Source: Acanthosepion pharaonis
Taxonomy: Eukaryota; Mollusca; Cephalopoda; Sepiida; Sepiidae
DNA: 64,000 nucleotides
Reading direction: 5' to 3'
Assembly: GCA_903632075.3 (NCBI GenBank)
Contig: CAHIKZ030002036.1
Coordinates: 83,501-147,500 of the forward strand
A program made the translations under genes and the position numbers. The notes beneath the pieces were generated by a model, which worked only from the letters and a program-made list of their open reading frames with translations, had not been told where the DNA came from and searched no databases. Numbering within the stretch: position 1 is the stretch's first letter; each line of letters starts with the position of its first letter. Positions 1 through 10,904 of this stretch are shown here, piece after piece.

Positions 1-327
1 ATATTTAACTATTATTTTCTAATTTAAAGATGTAAAAAACATAATGGGCGAATATGAAAGTGGTGCTGCTTTGGTGAGTATCGTTTTACATTTGAATGGA
101 ACAGAAAATAAAAGGGTGAAAAAAAAATCCCACTCTAAATAAATGAGAGGGAGATAAGAGAAAGAAAATAAAGCGAAGCTTGTAACAGACAAGTTGAGAC
201 ACAAGAAAAAAATCAAAATAGTCTATCGTACCTGCAACGCATCCTACATACTTTATCAGTTCTCTTGCGCATGTGTTATTTCTCAAACTTCCGGCCATTG
301 GTTGATTCGTTTTTCCTTTCTTCCCAC

Positions 328-352
328 CATCATCATCATCATCATCATCATC
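328..352. repeat. (CAT)8 trinucleotide microsatellite
   Basis: About eight perfect CAT units. It reads as polyhistidine or polyaspartate in two frames, which explains short open frames here on both strands. Confidence 0.9.
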
Positions 353-370
353 GCTACAACACAACTATTC

Positions 371-463
371 ATTACGTCACATATTATGTGGGATTGCACT
401 TTTCAATTATCGCGGCAAAATACTTATGACGTCACCAATATGTGTGTGAGAACGGTGCACGTG
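371..463. promoter_or_regulatory. Candidate CRE / E-box cluster
   Basis: A perfect palindromic CRE, TGACGTCA, lies at 427-434. A near-CRE, TTACGTCA, lies at 372-379, and a palindromic E-box CACGTG at 458-463. Several CpGs cluster here in otherwise CpG-poor DNA. CREB/ATF proteins bind CREs and bHLH proteins bind CACGTG. No gene start is visible nearby, so a promoter or enhancer role is inference only, and short motifs also occur by chance. Confidence 0.25.
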
Positions 464-2489
464 TAATTGTAACGCGTGTACTTGAAGAATCCTTGTTTTT
501 CTTTGTTTAGATATTAATCTTAAACTAAAAAAGAAAGCCTGTATGGATAAAAATAAAATTATTTCATTTTTACAAACTATTAAGTCAGCTATTACAACTC
601 TAACTTTATTTTTTTTGAGATTTTCTTCCTAAATTGCTCCTTTAAAAATTTTACCAAAATCGCAACTGTTTGGTTCGTTTGGGAAATAAAATTTTCTTTG
701 TATTTATTTAATTTAAAAATTAAAGTTAGTAAATGAGTCAATATTATTATTATAATTTAAATTTTTATTGCTTTACAAAGTATTCACAGATATGAAAACA
801 ATGAATAGAATTTATTTTCCAGTATAGACTTGAATTTGGAATTAAATAAATTAATTCATAACTTTTTAAAATGCTGACGCATAAAGTTGTATTATTGATG
901 TTTTTATGAAATTGTCACTCGTTTTTAAACATGCCAATGCCCTCATAATCAGTAAAAATGTGCTAACAATGCTTTCTTAATCGGTAAGATATGCCAATGT
1001 TTTCATAACTAGTAAAAAAAAAAAAAAAAAAACATGAAAACTTGCTAAGGGAGCTTGTTTTTTTTTTTGTTTTTTTTAGCCAACATACACGATTTTAACT
1101 TCTTTTTGTTATTTAGAAGGAAAATTATTGAAAAATAAAATATTGAACTTCAAATAAAAAGCCTTTTTATTTTTTATCACTGCTTATGTTTAAACTTTAA
1201 ACAGTAAACAGTGATCATAACTTATGAGCTAAAAAATATTTTTTTAAAGTTTCGAAAGTTTTCAGATTTAAAATTTTTAAAGGAACAAAAAACTAAAACA
1301 TAAAAATATAAAATAATAAATGTAAATTAAATAACAAATTTTAAAATATACACTTTTACGCATAAAAAAATTAATGTTTTTTTTATCTTTGATAATTGTT
1401 CTGTTAAGTTAAAAAAGAGTCTTACACTTAAATAAATTTACCAAAAATGTGTTAATTTTTTTGGATCACTTTTAAAATTTCAATTGAGTAAAAATATATC
1501 ATGTTCTTCGTTCTTCATATGTTGCGGATTCTTATTGCAAATATTGTTAAATTATCAAATAATTTTCTTATTCATCTGTAATTTTAAATTTTAGTTCGCA
1601 TTTTTTAAACTGAATTATTTTCTCGTTTTCTTTTGTCTTTTTCTTCTCCATTTTTACAGTGATGAAACCAAATTTTGATATTTAAGCAATTTATTTAACT
1701 AAAATAAAATTTATTAAAATCAGTCGTTGCAAAATCGAATTTCCCTCTTAAAAAATAAAAGGATAATTTGAACTTTTCTATTTATCTTAAATGGATTTGT
1801 TAACTAAAAAGTGGAAAAATAAAAAAAAAATCTATTTCTTTATTATTTCTCTTTGTTTATTTTTTATTTTGGAAAACAATCTTTTGAGTCAGTTCAATAA
1901 GTATAATAAGTGGTTTCAAGCTTTGAGAACTGAACCTTTTTAAAAGGTAGTTTTTTTTTAGTTTATGATAAATGGCGAATATAATTAATAATTTTGATGG
2001 CATTCCCGTTGATGAGTGATGACTCGGTGTATTGTTTCCCTGTTTAAAAAGTCACTTGATTGTAAATTTGCAAACAAAACATTTGTTATGATTTGTATTA
2101 TTGTGGATAACCTTTCTGAGTGCAACAAATTTTTAAACAAAGTTTGTAACTTGTAAACTTCCCAAATGACAGCATCATTGTGACATGTTTTAAGGACATC
2201 AAATCAACTGATTTTTGTGGAAAAGATTTGCTCCAGATCAGAAAAGATAGACAAAAAAAGTGCTACGAACTTAGTGGGTGGATGAAACGAAACGTTATTT
2301 CACAAAAAATAATCTATTCAAAATAGACCGGGAAATAGATGTGTGTGTATATATTAGTGTTGTAGTCTGTATGTACACTGTATGTTTCATTAAGTAAAGG
2401 CGACAGACAAAAAAATTAATAAAAACACTTGTTCGAACACAAGAAAAATTAAATAAAAAGTTTAATCGCAGTACCTTCTTGTGTGTCGT

Positions 2490-2803
2490 CGTTAATTGAA
2501 ATAGTGTGCGTGTGTGTGTATGTGAGAGAGAGATCTGTGTGTATGTATGCGTATCTAAGTGTATGTATACATGTGTGTTTAGGTGTGTCTGTGTGATTTT
2601 ATGAGTGCATATGTAAGTTATCAGTGCATATACGTGTGTGTGTAAGTGTATGTGTGAGTGTATGGATATGAGCATATGTGTGTGTGAGTAGATATGAATG
2701 TGAGAGTGTATGTGTGAGTATATGTGTGTGTGAGTATTATTTATGTGAGTGTCTTAGTGTACACTGTACAGTGTGAGCCTCAGTCTATATATGAGTGTGT
2801 GAG

Positions 2804-2837
<34 letters not shown>

Positions 2838-2888
2838 AGTGGGTGTATATGTGAGTATATATCATATATATGAGTGTATACACACACA

Positions 2889-2941
<53 letters not shown>

Positions 2942-2942
2942 G
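2490..2942. repeat. Compound (TG)n / (TA)n / (CATA)n microsatellite
   Basis: Roughly 450 bp of interrupted TG-rich repeats run into pure TA near 2803-2824, then CATA units (about 2886-2918) and TA again (2918-2941). The long minus-strand open frames across it are simple-sequence artefacts (runs of His, Thr, Tyr and Ile). Confidence 0.9.
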
Positions 2943-3115
2943 GCTTTACACGCTTCACTATTTTTGGAGCTGCTCTCACTCCCATACCCCAAATTGGAGC
3001 TGGTTCCCCTCGCGCTTCCCATTTTGTTTTTTTGTTTTTTTTTCAAAAGAGTCGCCCCGTCTTCAGCTCCATTAAAAAAAAGAGCGGCTCTTTTTTTTTT
3101 TTTTCGGCGATCCAT
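2943..3115. repeat. Unknown GC-richer block, possible old dispersed repeat
   Basis: This block is richer in GC than its surroundings and follows a (TA)n tract. Pieces such as GGAGCTGCTCTCACTC resemble text at 4795-4920 (GAGCTGCTTTACGCTCAACTCC), which also lies beside TATA-rich sequence. I read both as copies of one old short repeat. I could not assign a class and no coding potential is convincing. Confidence 0.3.
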
Positions 3116-3804
3116 AAAAATAAAATGTACCTTCTTTCATAAACGTTGGACAATTTTGCAATTAATAAGCTGGGTCACATGAGATATTTCGGCACTCAAA
3201 TTTAATAACAACCAACATTTAGCCTGTCAATGCAAGGCATATGTCCAAAAAGAAAAATTAAAGAATTACCTCAACAAACAGCAAATTTAGTTTTACAAAT
3301 TTTATTTTAAACTTGACTTTTTAACTTTATTAAATATTAATTTTAATATTTCAATTTTAATATTTGTTTTTCGAAAATTTCCGTCTTTCAAGCTGTAACT
3401 CGGTTTTTTCAAAAAAAAAAAAAATTCTCCTCCAATTTCAAAATGAAAAAGCATTCTTGAAGATTTTATTTTTGCATTAATTGAAAGCTCATTAAATGTA
3501 CTATTTCCAGTCAGTAAAATATTCTGGTGTATTTTAAATAAAAATTCGGTATCTCAACTTCTTGGCCGATTTAAGAAAATTTTCTTAAAAGCGGCCATTT
3601 TCTTAATTTTAAGAAATTTTTGAACAAAACAATTTATATACATAAAAAGTAAATTAGAATTTTATTTCAGGACAAAAAGTATCATTTCAAACCAAGAATC
3701 ACTTTTATTCATCATTCGGACGAATATCGAGTGAAATAGGCGAGAAAATCCAGCGAAAGTTATTACCCGTAAAAATTTCATTTATTTTTTAATAACCTTC
3801 TTTA

Positions 3805-3850
3805 GATGATGATGATGGTGATGGTGGTGATGATAATGATGATGATGATA
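3805..3850. repeat. (GAT)n trinucleotide microsatellite
   Basis: Imperfect GATGATGGTGAT units over about 46 bp. Confidence 0.85.
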
Positions 3851-3942
3851 GTGTTGGCAAAATTGTGTACAAGAGTAAATTGTCAGAAAAATTAAAAAGA
3901 AGACTGTCTATATTTCTGAGATGAGGTATTATGTACACTATT

Positions 3943-4389
3943 TACATTATTTGGACTATTGTCCTCATCTTTGTCGCCATGTTTATCACAACATTTCAGC
4001 TGTTGTAATGTCCGGCCTTCTTCAGGTGGTTGGAATGTTGAACTGAACCCTTTATTTCACTCACTGGGGTAGACTGTTCTAGTTCCACATGCCATGTCTA
4101 ATTGATGTCAGTTATCTCCTAATAATTCCCCTCTCAAATTTCTCCACAACCATAACCAGGTATTGAACTCACACTCTTTGGCTCCTGTCACTGGATCTAA
4201 CTAACGCTGTGTCATGTGTCCTTGAGGACATCTGGGTATGAATTTCTGGGTATTATAAACCTAATGTCTTCAGCAACCATTTTTTTTGCCAGTGCTCATA
4301 TTGCAATTTTTGCTGTTATCTTTGAAATTTTTGTTATTGTTATTATCACTTTTTTCTGGCACTTCTTATTACTGGTTCCCATATTGTAT
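3943..4389 (-). mobile_element. tRNA-like SINE-containing dispersed repeat, copy 1
   Basis: The reverse complement matches 12927-13380 almost end to end at roughly 80-85% by eye, so both are copies of one family of about 450 bp. Each copy has a Pol III-like A box and B box about 40 nt apart, as in tRNA-derived SINEs, but here the tRNA-like part is internal, with about 170 bp upstream shared by both copies. Towards its 3' end it carries CTGAAGA, a stem and GAAA (core at 4019-4025 and 3994-3997 on this strand), discussed as a ribozyme-like motif. No coding potential. It could be a SINE captured by a larger non-autonomous retroelement. Confidence 0.7.
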
Positions 4390-4559
4390 TCATTTCTATG
4401 CTTGGTCAGCTCAGGAGATTTTTGTGGCCTAGCATATGTGCTGATTCCTTAAGTTTATGAAGTTGAGATCATAGACAAAGAACATCATTGGAAACGTGCT
4501 TCTTTACCAAAACCTGGTAGAAGTTGAAATAGCTACACATGAAAATGGAAACTAACACA

Positions 4560-4640
4560 AGCACGCACACACACACATTTCCTCACTCATTCTCTTCCTC
4601 TTTCTCTCTCTTTCATTTTCTCTCTCTCTCTCTTTCATAT
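4560..4640. repeat. (CA)n and (CT)n simple repeats
   Basis: A short CA run is followed by a TC-rich run of about 60 bp. The plus-strand open frame here is low complexity. Confidence 0.7.
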
Positions 4641-4929
4641 ATTTACCACAGATATAATAATAATAAAAACTCAAAGAGTTTAGCTCAGATTTTCCTTTCT
4701 TTTCTTTTTTTTTTTATTGAATACAAACTAATGCTTAAAAACATTCAAATAATTTTGGTGTGAGGAGCACAAACCCCACCTCCACTCTTTAGTCTCAAAT
4801 AGAGCTGCTTTACGCTCAACTCCGATTGAATATAAAATTAGCCCTCTTCTGCTTTGCTCCAGTAAAAAGGTGTGTGCTACAGGAGAGTGCTTCTTTTTGG
4901 AGGGCTCTGTAAAGCCCTGAATATAAATA

Positions 4930-5600
4930 TATATATTTATTTATTCTACATTATACATTGTGAAGCCATCAGAAGTGTTGAAACAAAATGGCTATTTTTG
5001 TAGTGATTTTATAACATTTTTATGTTATAATTTTTGAATAGATAATTATATATATATATGTAGCGATTGCTATGTTTTTCCACACCCAGATTTTATTCAC
5101 CTGCAATTGGCTAACAATTGTAGTTGTTTCTTTGAATCCTTCAGTTTTGAGTTTGCTTGCTTGTTCTGTTAGTTAAATGTAGTGATTGGTTAATTTTTAA
5201 CCAGTCACATATTTTAAATGTAAGATTAGTTTTTTCCTGTTGCTGTGGAGCCTACCCTTTTTCCATAAAGAGTTTTTTTTTCACAAGTCGTCAGTAAGAT
5301 CCAGTAAAATTCACCTGTCCATACAAGTCCACGATCTTGCTCATAACATTTCAAACGCAGACACAGGCACAGAATTTCGTAATATAAACTTACATTTCTC
5401 TCTGTGACTTAGCCAAGCTCAATCAACCAGGACTCTGTTGATTTCGAACCATTCTATAACACAACACATTTTTGATCAATTGTATTCTTGTGTTATCTAT
5501 TCTAACAAACAGACCTTGTTCTAATATTGATTCCTGAACATTTTTCTCTTGTTTTTCTCTTGTTTACTTGAATCCCATATGTTGAAAGTATAATAATTGT
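4930..5600. other. Non-coding stretch, possible LTR-like block at 5059-5466
   Basis: No gene is seen. The block from 5059 (TGTAGCG) to 5466 (ACAACA) begins with TG and ends with CA and contains a TATA-like CATAAAGAG. It lacks a target duplication, so an LTR origin is only a guess. Confidence 0.2.
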
Positions 5601-5619
5601 TATAAAATAAAATAAGACA

Positions 5620-6154
5620 TGTCTTGGCTGATTTACAGGCAAATACTCAAGAGCGAGAACCGGATGTGAACGGGACAAAACCCCATCACAAAATGACCAT
5701 TATCTTCATTTACAAATGTTCCCGACATTTTGTTCGGTCGAAAAAATAAAATAATATTTAAAGTGTTCTATTTTTCGTCCAATAAAAATGCTTCCCTCCT
5801 AATTATACTCGCTTTGTTTTTCGAGCCTGTTAAGCCATAAAAAAATGCTATAAAAGGGGTCACACAGAAGTTCAACAGGCAGTCAACAGGTGGCCAGGCC
5901 AAGCGGTCAGCAGCTGACAGCAGGAGAGCATCAACTACCGTCAACATGTGTGAACTACTATGAGAGATCGACCTAGATCCGAAGCCAGCTTATGAACTGT
6001 ACCACAAGGTAGCTGTCCCAAACCCACATGTTCCTGTTGAAATAAACCATGTAAATCTATTTCTGCTGTTGTCGTATTTCTTTCTTGCAACCATACGCTT
6101 GTCTATAACATAATATAACTAGTATTGGTCTTTCTACAAATGGACACCTTTACA
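5620..6154 (+). mobile_element. Relic LTR of a Gypsy-like retrotransposon
   Basis: The block has LTR architecture. A strong TATA box TATAAAAG sits at 5849-5856 and an AATAAA polyadenylation signal about 190 bp downstream at 6041-6046. The 3' end ...TTTACA is followed by a sequence like a primer-binding site. It begins near TGTCTTGG at 5620, but the 5' boundary is uncertain because no target duplication or second LTR was found. The internal region is lost within about 25 bp of the PBS, so this is a truncated relic. It is not the same family as the LTRs at 8235 and 10905. Confidence 0.5.
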
Positions 6155-6156
6155 AT

Positions 6157-6173
6157 TGGTAACCCCAATGTTC
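6157..6173 (+). other. Primer-binding-site remnant
   Basis: TGGTAACCCCAATG begins two bases after the putative LTR end. It resembles a TGGTGACCCC-type Gypsy PBS decayed at its CpGs. The resemblance is from memory; the tRNA identity is not assigned. Confidence 0.4.
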
Positions 6174-6305
6174 CAAAAATAAATCTTTCAACCAATAGGC
6201 CCTTACATATATATATGTGTGAGTATATTAATGTATATATATGTCTGACATTGGACGAAACACATCAGCTAATAATACAGTTTCCCTATTGTCTTTTATA
6301 TTTAT

Positions 6306-6660
6306 ACATATGTGTGAGTGTTTATGATGGATAAATTGTCATCTAAATTTTGCCAAAAATCAAATAACATTGGCATCTCATTTTAACAGATATATTTACC
6401 AAAATTACACAAAAGTATCTTGAAATAGTAAAAAGAGTAAATTTATTCAATAAAATTACCATAGGCTTCAATCACAGCCTTCAGATGATTTCTGGACGGT
6501 CACCTTGTTTAAATTGGTGAATGCTGCCATAATTCTTGCTTTCAATTCATCTTTGGTGTTACAAGGAATTTTGTTGGTCTCTTACCCAACTGAGCCCACA
6601 CACAATAATCAAGAGGGGTGTTGCAGTCTGGGGAGTTAGGTGGCCAGATGTATAAAATGT
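6306..6660 (-). mobile_element. Mariner-type transposon relic, 3' half
   Basis: Read on the minus strand, this encodes the C-terminal part of a mariner-family transposase: remnants of the WPPNSPDCNP block around the third catalytic aspartate, then a tail resembling KDELKARIMAAFTNL, ending at a stop before AATAAATTTACTC. The same text occurs at 17640-17860 (+) and 46790-47030 (-). The outer end near 6310 matches the terminal repeat of the 17122 copy (GATAAATTGTC). The 5' half is missing beyond about 6660, so it is inactive. Confidence 0.75.
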
Positions 6661-7039
6661 TATATTTTCAAAACACAGTCAATATATTGTGTCCATGTTC
6701 ATAATTGATATTTTTGAGTGTTGTTTTTTTTGTTTTTATTAATAAGGCTTCCATTATTTTTAGCCTTTTTACATATAGACGATGCTATTAAATTTGTGTT
6801 ATCAACAAATATTTTATGAATAGGGTCTGGTAGGTCTCCATGAGTATTTAAATGATACCTAATTGAGCTATGGTCAGAAAGATGTAGCATGAATCTTCTT
6901 GTTAAATATGTTGTAGTGTGGCCAATATAATTGTTTATGAATTTTGATTGATGAGGAACACAATTCCTTAATGGACATTTAAATTCGTAAGTAATATTTG
7001 TCCTATTTAATTTTGATCTAAGAAGTGAATACTGGTCAA

Positions 7040-7260
7040 CATGATTTTTGGTGCCAAGAAATAAAACATGTTTTTTTGCTAATTTGAGGGTGCTGATTCT
7101 GAAAATGACCTTAGTTAACCACCATTTTTGCTGTACTGAAATTGCTCATTTTTTGGAAAAAGATAAATTTATGATCTTGGCTGATAGCAAAATTTTAGTT
7201 AATAATGGTTGTAGAAACCCATCAGTTTTCAGGTAGCCTGAGCAATTTATGTCAGCCACC
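7040..7260 (+). repeat. Dispersed repeat, inverted partner of 7750-7970
   Basis: Text around AATTTGAGGGTGCTGATTCT at 7080-7100, continuing through GAAAATGACCTTAGTTAA, recurs in reverse complement at 7840-7960. The two arms share about 150-200 bp with many substitutions and flank about 500 bp of unrelated DNA. It may be an old foldback element or two independent insertions. Class unknown. Confidence 0.55.
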
Positions 7261-7749
7261 TGAAATAAACTATTTTTATAAGGAAAAAGTGTTTTTGAGT
7301 AAAAAATTTTAAAAGAAAAGTACTAAATTTTTCCAATTTATTGTCTAAATTCAAATTAACTGATAAACTTTATCAGTAATACACTTTAGTAAACCTGATA
7401 ATTATGGTGACATCAAAAAATGAAACCCTAAGAGCATTTTGTTTTCACAGTTGGAAAGAAACTCCAACTAAAGACATACCAATTGAATGCACCTATTCCA
7501 TTGTACATGATACTGCTGGAGTATCAAAAGGGACTTAAATAACATTGAACATGACAAACAATCAAGAAAGAGAACATTTTTACCATAGTTCTTATGTTCA
7601 CAAAGGTTTTATTTTTGCAGTTTATTAAACAATTTGATGAAAATACTTGTTGGTCTTGGTATATTCAATCGTGTTATTTCGAAAGACTTAGGGTCTGATT
7701 GTTATTGTAAAAATAGTATTTCTCAATAAACAGACCAATATTTGTTGGT

Positions 7750-7970
7750 TTAAATTTGAATTGAGAGATTTCTACAATTTTATTTTGAGAAATATTGCCA
7801 TTAGTCAATATCATATATACAGAAAACAAATGAAGAAAATACTTACTTTCCAAAAATGAGGCATTTCTGTACAGCCAAAACAGTAGTTGACCAAGAAATA
7901 TTAAGGTCATTTTCAGCTTGAGCACCCTCAAATTAGGTAAAAAAAGATGTTTGGTGTCTAAATGAAAAAA
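7750..7970 (-). repeat. Dispersed repeat, inverted partner of 7040-7260
   Basis: The minus strand reads AATTTGAGGGTGCTCAAGCT then GAAAATGACCTTAATATTTC, matching the plus-strand text at 7080-7120. The minus-strand open frame at 7674-8009 crosses it but has no recognisable domain. Confidence 0.55.
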
Positions 7971-8229
7971 AGAAGAAAGTGGTATATAAGGTTTGTGGAT
8001 TTTACTCAAATGAACTAATTGAAAGGTGAAGAAGCAAAAATTAAGAAAATATTTTCCATAAATGGGTCATGACCTTTAGATTGGCAGTTTATAGCAGTAC
8101 AAATGTTAAGCAGGAGTAGATGTTAATGAATACATATTTTACTCACTAGACAATATCATTTCCTAAGAAAAAATGAGATGAAGTGGTAATTTAACAAAAT
8201 GTTAAACAAGTTATATGCTTTGTGAGTTT

Positions 8230-8234
8230 CTTAC
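8230..8234. repeat. Target-site duplication, left copy
   Basis: CTTAC immediately before the TGTTG of the 5' LTR, identical to 11269-11273. Confidence 0.9.
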
Positions 8235-8590
8235 TGTTGAGGGGTCCTCCCCTTTTTACATAAATGGACTCACCCAGTATATAGATATACTACTGCTACG
8301 GGGAGACCCGAGAGAACAAGACGAGAGCAACAGAGGGTGAAGGTAACAGACAGACAGAACAAACGTAGCGAGCAAGAGTCACCGTGAGCAAGCACGTAAA
8401 CTCAGTAAGAAGTCATACAGCGATACTTCAATACCAAAGACTGTATAGATATTTTGCTACTAACCCGTATTCCTGGAACTACTAACCTGTATTACCAGTT
8501 TGTATTATTACATTAATACATTATTTTCCTATATTCATTCTTGACGTTTGTTATTTATTGGTACCAGATTCCATCTTGGAATCCACAACA
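8235..8590 (+). repeat. 5' LTR (356 bp)
   Basis: It starts TGTTGAGGGG and ends CCACAACA, giving TGTTG/CAACA inverted ends. TATATAG near 8278 is a possible TATA box. No canonical AATAAA was found; ATTAATACATTA near 8511 may serve as a weak signal. It pairs with 10905-11268. Confidence 0.92.
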
Positions 8591-8965
8591 ACTTGGCGAC
8601 AAGGATATCAAACTCACATGGGAAGAACAAAAAAGACAAAATTCTCCCTCATCAACTTGGCGACGAGGACTTCAAACTCACATGGAAGAAAAAAAAATTT
8701 CTCTCTCGTCAACCACAACAACTTTGGCGACGAGGAAATTCGAACTCACACAGAAGGAGTACAAAGAAAAATTCTCCCTTGCCGACCACATTGAGTTGGT
8801 GTTGAGAAATTGGGACCTACACGGAAAGAAAAAATTTCTCTCTTCTCACCACAACAGCGTGGGTGACAAGAATTTGCATTTCTCGGAGACTCAAAAGAGA
8901 ATATTGCCGTTTTGCCAGTATTCACAACAACTGGGTAACAAAGTGTTACGAGGATTAAAATACGG
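8591..8965 (+). repeat. Leader of about six degenerate PBS-led tandem units
   Basis: The untranslated leader repeats a module of about 65-80 bp. It begins ACTTGGCGACRAGGA and continues with an ACTCACATGGAAGAA-type and a TTCTCCCTC-type segment. Clear starts are at 8591, 8655 and 8721 (the last preceded by CCACAACAA as at the LTR end). Weaker ones are near 8795, 8869 and 8932 (CACAACAACTGGGTAACAA). The open frame spanning 8541-9002 is a by-product of this repetition and not a gene. Confidence 0.75.
8594..8610 (+). other. Primer-binding site
   Basis: TGGCGACAAGGAT starts three bases after the 5' LTR. TGG matches the CCA end of a tRNA primer, and TTGGCGACRAGGA is a common Gypsy PBS. The tRNA species is not assigned. 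Confidence 0.75.
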
Positions 8966-8998
8966 AAAATCAAGTTTTTTTTTCATAAGACTCTTACC

Positions 8999-10246
8999 AT
9001 GAAGGATTTTAAAAGTATTTTAGTAGAACTTGTTAAACACCAAAATGAACAGCAATTACAATTCCAAGAAAGAATGGAAAAAATATTACTACAAATGCAG
9101 AAGGAAAATCATGAAAGACAAATGCAAAATGAAAAAAAGACAATTACAACTCCAGGAGCTAATTGTAAAAGTAGCAAGTAATGCACAACAACAAAATATT
9201 GAAAAAGAGGCAACTTTTTCTCAAGATGCAGTATGGAACACGATAGAAACATTCAAATATTCCCTAGAAGAGGATAAAAATTTCGGGGACTTTTTCAGAC
9301 GTCATGAAGACATCTTCAACATCAATTGTCAAAACTGGACAGAAGCAAAAAAGCTACGACTATTACTCAGGAAATTAGGAATGGATGAATACACAAAATT
9401 TGTAGATTACATTTTACCAAAGAAGACAAATGATTTAATGTTTGATAAAGCAGTTACATGCCTGACGGAGCTTTTCAGCCCAAAAACATCACTCTTTCAC
9501 AAAAGGTGGAAATGTCTTAAGCTTGTAAAGGAGGAAAATGAGGACTATTCTACATTTGCTGCAATCGTGAATAAACATTGCGACGACTTCAAGTTGGCAT
9601 AATTAACACCGGATAATTTCAAGTGTCTTATCTTTGTACAAGGGTTAGTCTCAGCAAAGGATAGCAAAATGTGCAAAAGAATGCTTTCAAAACTGCAAAA
9701 TGAACCTGGATTAACACTACAAAAACTATTGGAAGACTGCCAAAAATGTCTGAGTATAAAGAAAGACTCGAAGGATATTGAGAAGTCAGGAGTATCACAT
9801 ATATGTAAGTTAAACAAAAGTTTACGTTTTTCACCCTCCCCGGAAAGAAAACGAAAATTCTATAATAATGAAAAGAGTACAATGTACAGGGCAAATAATG
9901 AAGAAAATCAAAGTAAATATAAGTCCCCACCCCATCTGCATGTTATCAATGTGGAGGACTACACTGGAATAAGGATTGTCATTTTAAATATAAAAACTGT
10001 CTTGCATGTGGAAAAATGGGTCACAAGGCATCCCAATGTAGGAACAGAAAATTTACTAGTAGGATAAGAGCTACTAGAATGCATGACAAAGACAATACTA
10101 ACATAAGGAAATATGTGGAACTTGAAATCTTAAATAAAAAGATAAAATTACAACTTGACACAGGGTCAGATCTGATGATAATTAACCTACAAACATGGAG
10201 AAAGCTTAATAGACCAACAATGTTACATACACAGAAAAGTCTGTGA
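8999..10246 (+). pseudogene. gag-protease of the LTR retrotransposon, broken
   Basis: It starts at an ATG (8999) with a Gln/Glu-rich coiled-coil-like N terminus. A frame change near the A-run at about 9130 leads into the capsid-like part (SLEEDKNFGDFFRRHEDIF, then a leucine-rich segment). An in-frame TAA sits at 9600-9602, and another frame change near 9930 precedes two zinc knuckles. The first knuckle (9941-9979) is C-X2-C-X3-H-X4-C and the second (9998-10039) is C-X2-C-X4-H-X4-C; these bind genomic RNA. A retropepsin motif LDTGSD follows at 10154-10171, and its Asp would be catalytic. With two frame changes and one stop, no full Gag is made. The family assignment (Gypsy, K02A2.6-like) is from recalled family features. 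Confidence 0.88.
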
Positions 10247-10895
10247 CAAGAAAGCATATAAAATTTGAAGGAGAAGAAAAATTAAAATAATAAAGTAAAA
10301 TTTCACGGGAAAACAAGAAAACTCAAAATATTCATAATGAAAGATACAGAAAATCTGGTGGGCACAGACTGGATGCAGAAGTTCGACGTATGGGATTTAC
10401 CTATCAGCTCTTTTTGTAAAAAGATAGAGTGTGAACCATCAGAAGCGACAAAGTTAAAGGAAGAATTACATAATCAATTTCCCGAGGTATTTTTGAGCAG
10501 GTTGGGATGATGCAACAAGTTTGCAGCCAGAACTGAATTAAAAGAAAATGTCCAACCAATATTTAAAAAGAAGTGGAACCAAGTTTGCTACCATACCATA
10601 GAGAAACAAAACAAAAAAGAATTAAAAGAGCTTTGAAAAAAAAATAATTAACAGACTAGGAAACGTGATGTACACAATACAAAGAGAAAAATTTACCCAC
10701 AGAAGACATATTGACCAAATACAAAAAAGACGGGTTGAAGAGCCAAGCTCATCACCTGCTGAAAATGATGAATTGATGGAGGCGATCTTTGAAGTTTTTG
10801 AGATTTTTAAGACCACAGGAAGAGACAGAAATTAGGAGAACTAGCAGGAAAAGATCATAAAAGGAAAAGATATGAACTACTCCAAAAAGGGATCT
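10247..10895 (+). pseudogene. pol remnants: protease end, RT start and integrase tail
   Basis: From about 10290 one frame resembles the end of the protease domain and the linker into RT (VGTDWMQKFDVW, LHNQFPEVF, ELKENVQPIFKKK), with stops inside. After about 10640 the text jumps to a segment resembling the integrase C-terminal tail (RLGNVMYTI, then a charged tail). The RT fingers and palm, RNase H and the integrase core are absent. This implies one deletion of probably 2.5-3 kb, inferred from the usual pol length. Confidence 0.75.
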
Positions 10896-10904
10896 AAGGG
10901 GGGG
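10896..10904 (+). other. Polypurine tract
   Basis: AAGGGGGGG directly abuts the TGTTG of the 3' LTR, the expected position for plus-strand DNA priming. Confidence 0.85.

Larger units (their letters stand above)
1..2290. other. AT-rich intergenic stretch, no gene seen
   Basis: Apart from the (CAT)n tract and the small regulatory-looking cluster listed separately, this stretch is AT-rich with many A and T homopolymers. No frame codes for anything recognisable; the short open frames near 19-466 have low-complexity translations with no family motif. I see nothing else I can support. Confidence 0.6.

Noticed and set aside
2295..3182. Several open frames on both strands (His/Thr/Tyr/Ile-rich)
   Set aside because: Translations of TG, TA and CATA microsatellites.
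8541..9002. 153-residue open frame as a gene
   Set aside because: It spans the LTR end and the tandem PBS-like leader. Its length comes from the repeat period and the protein has no domain.
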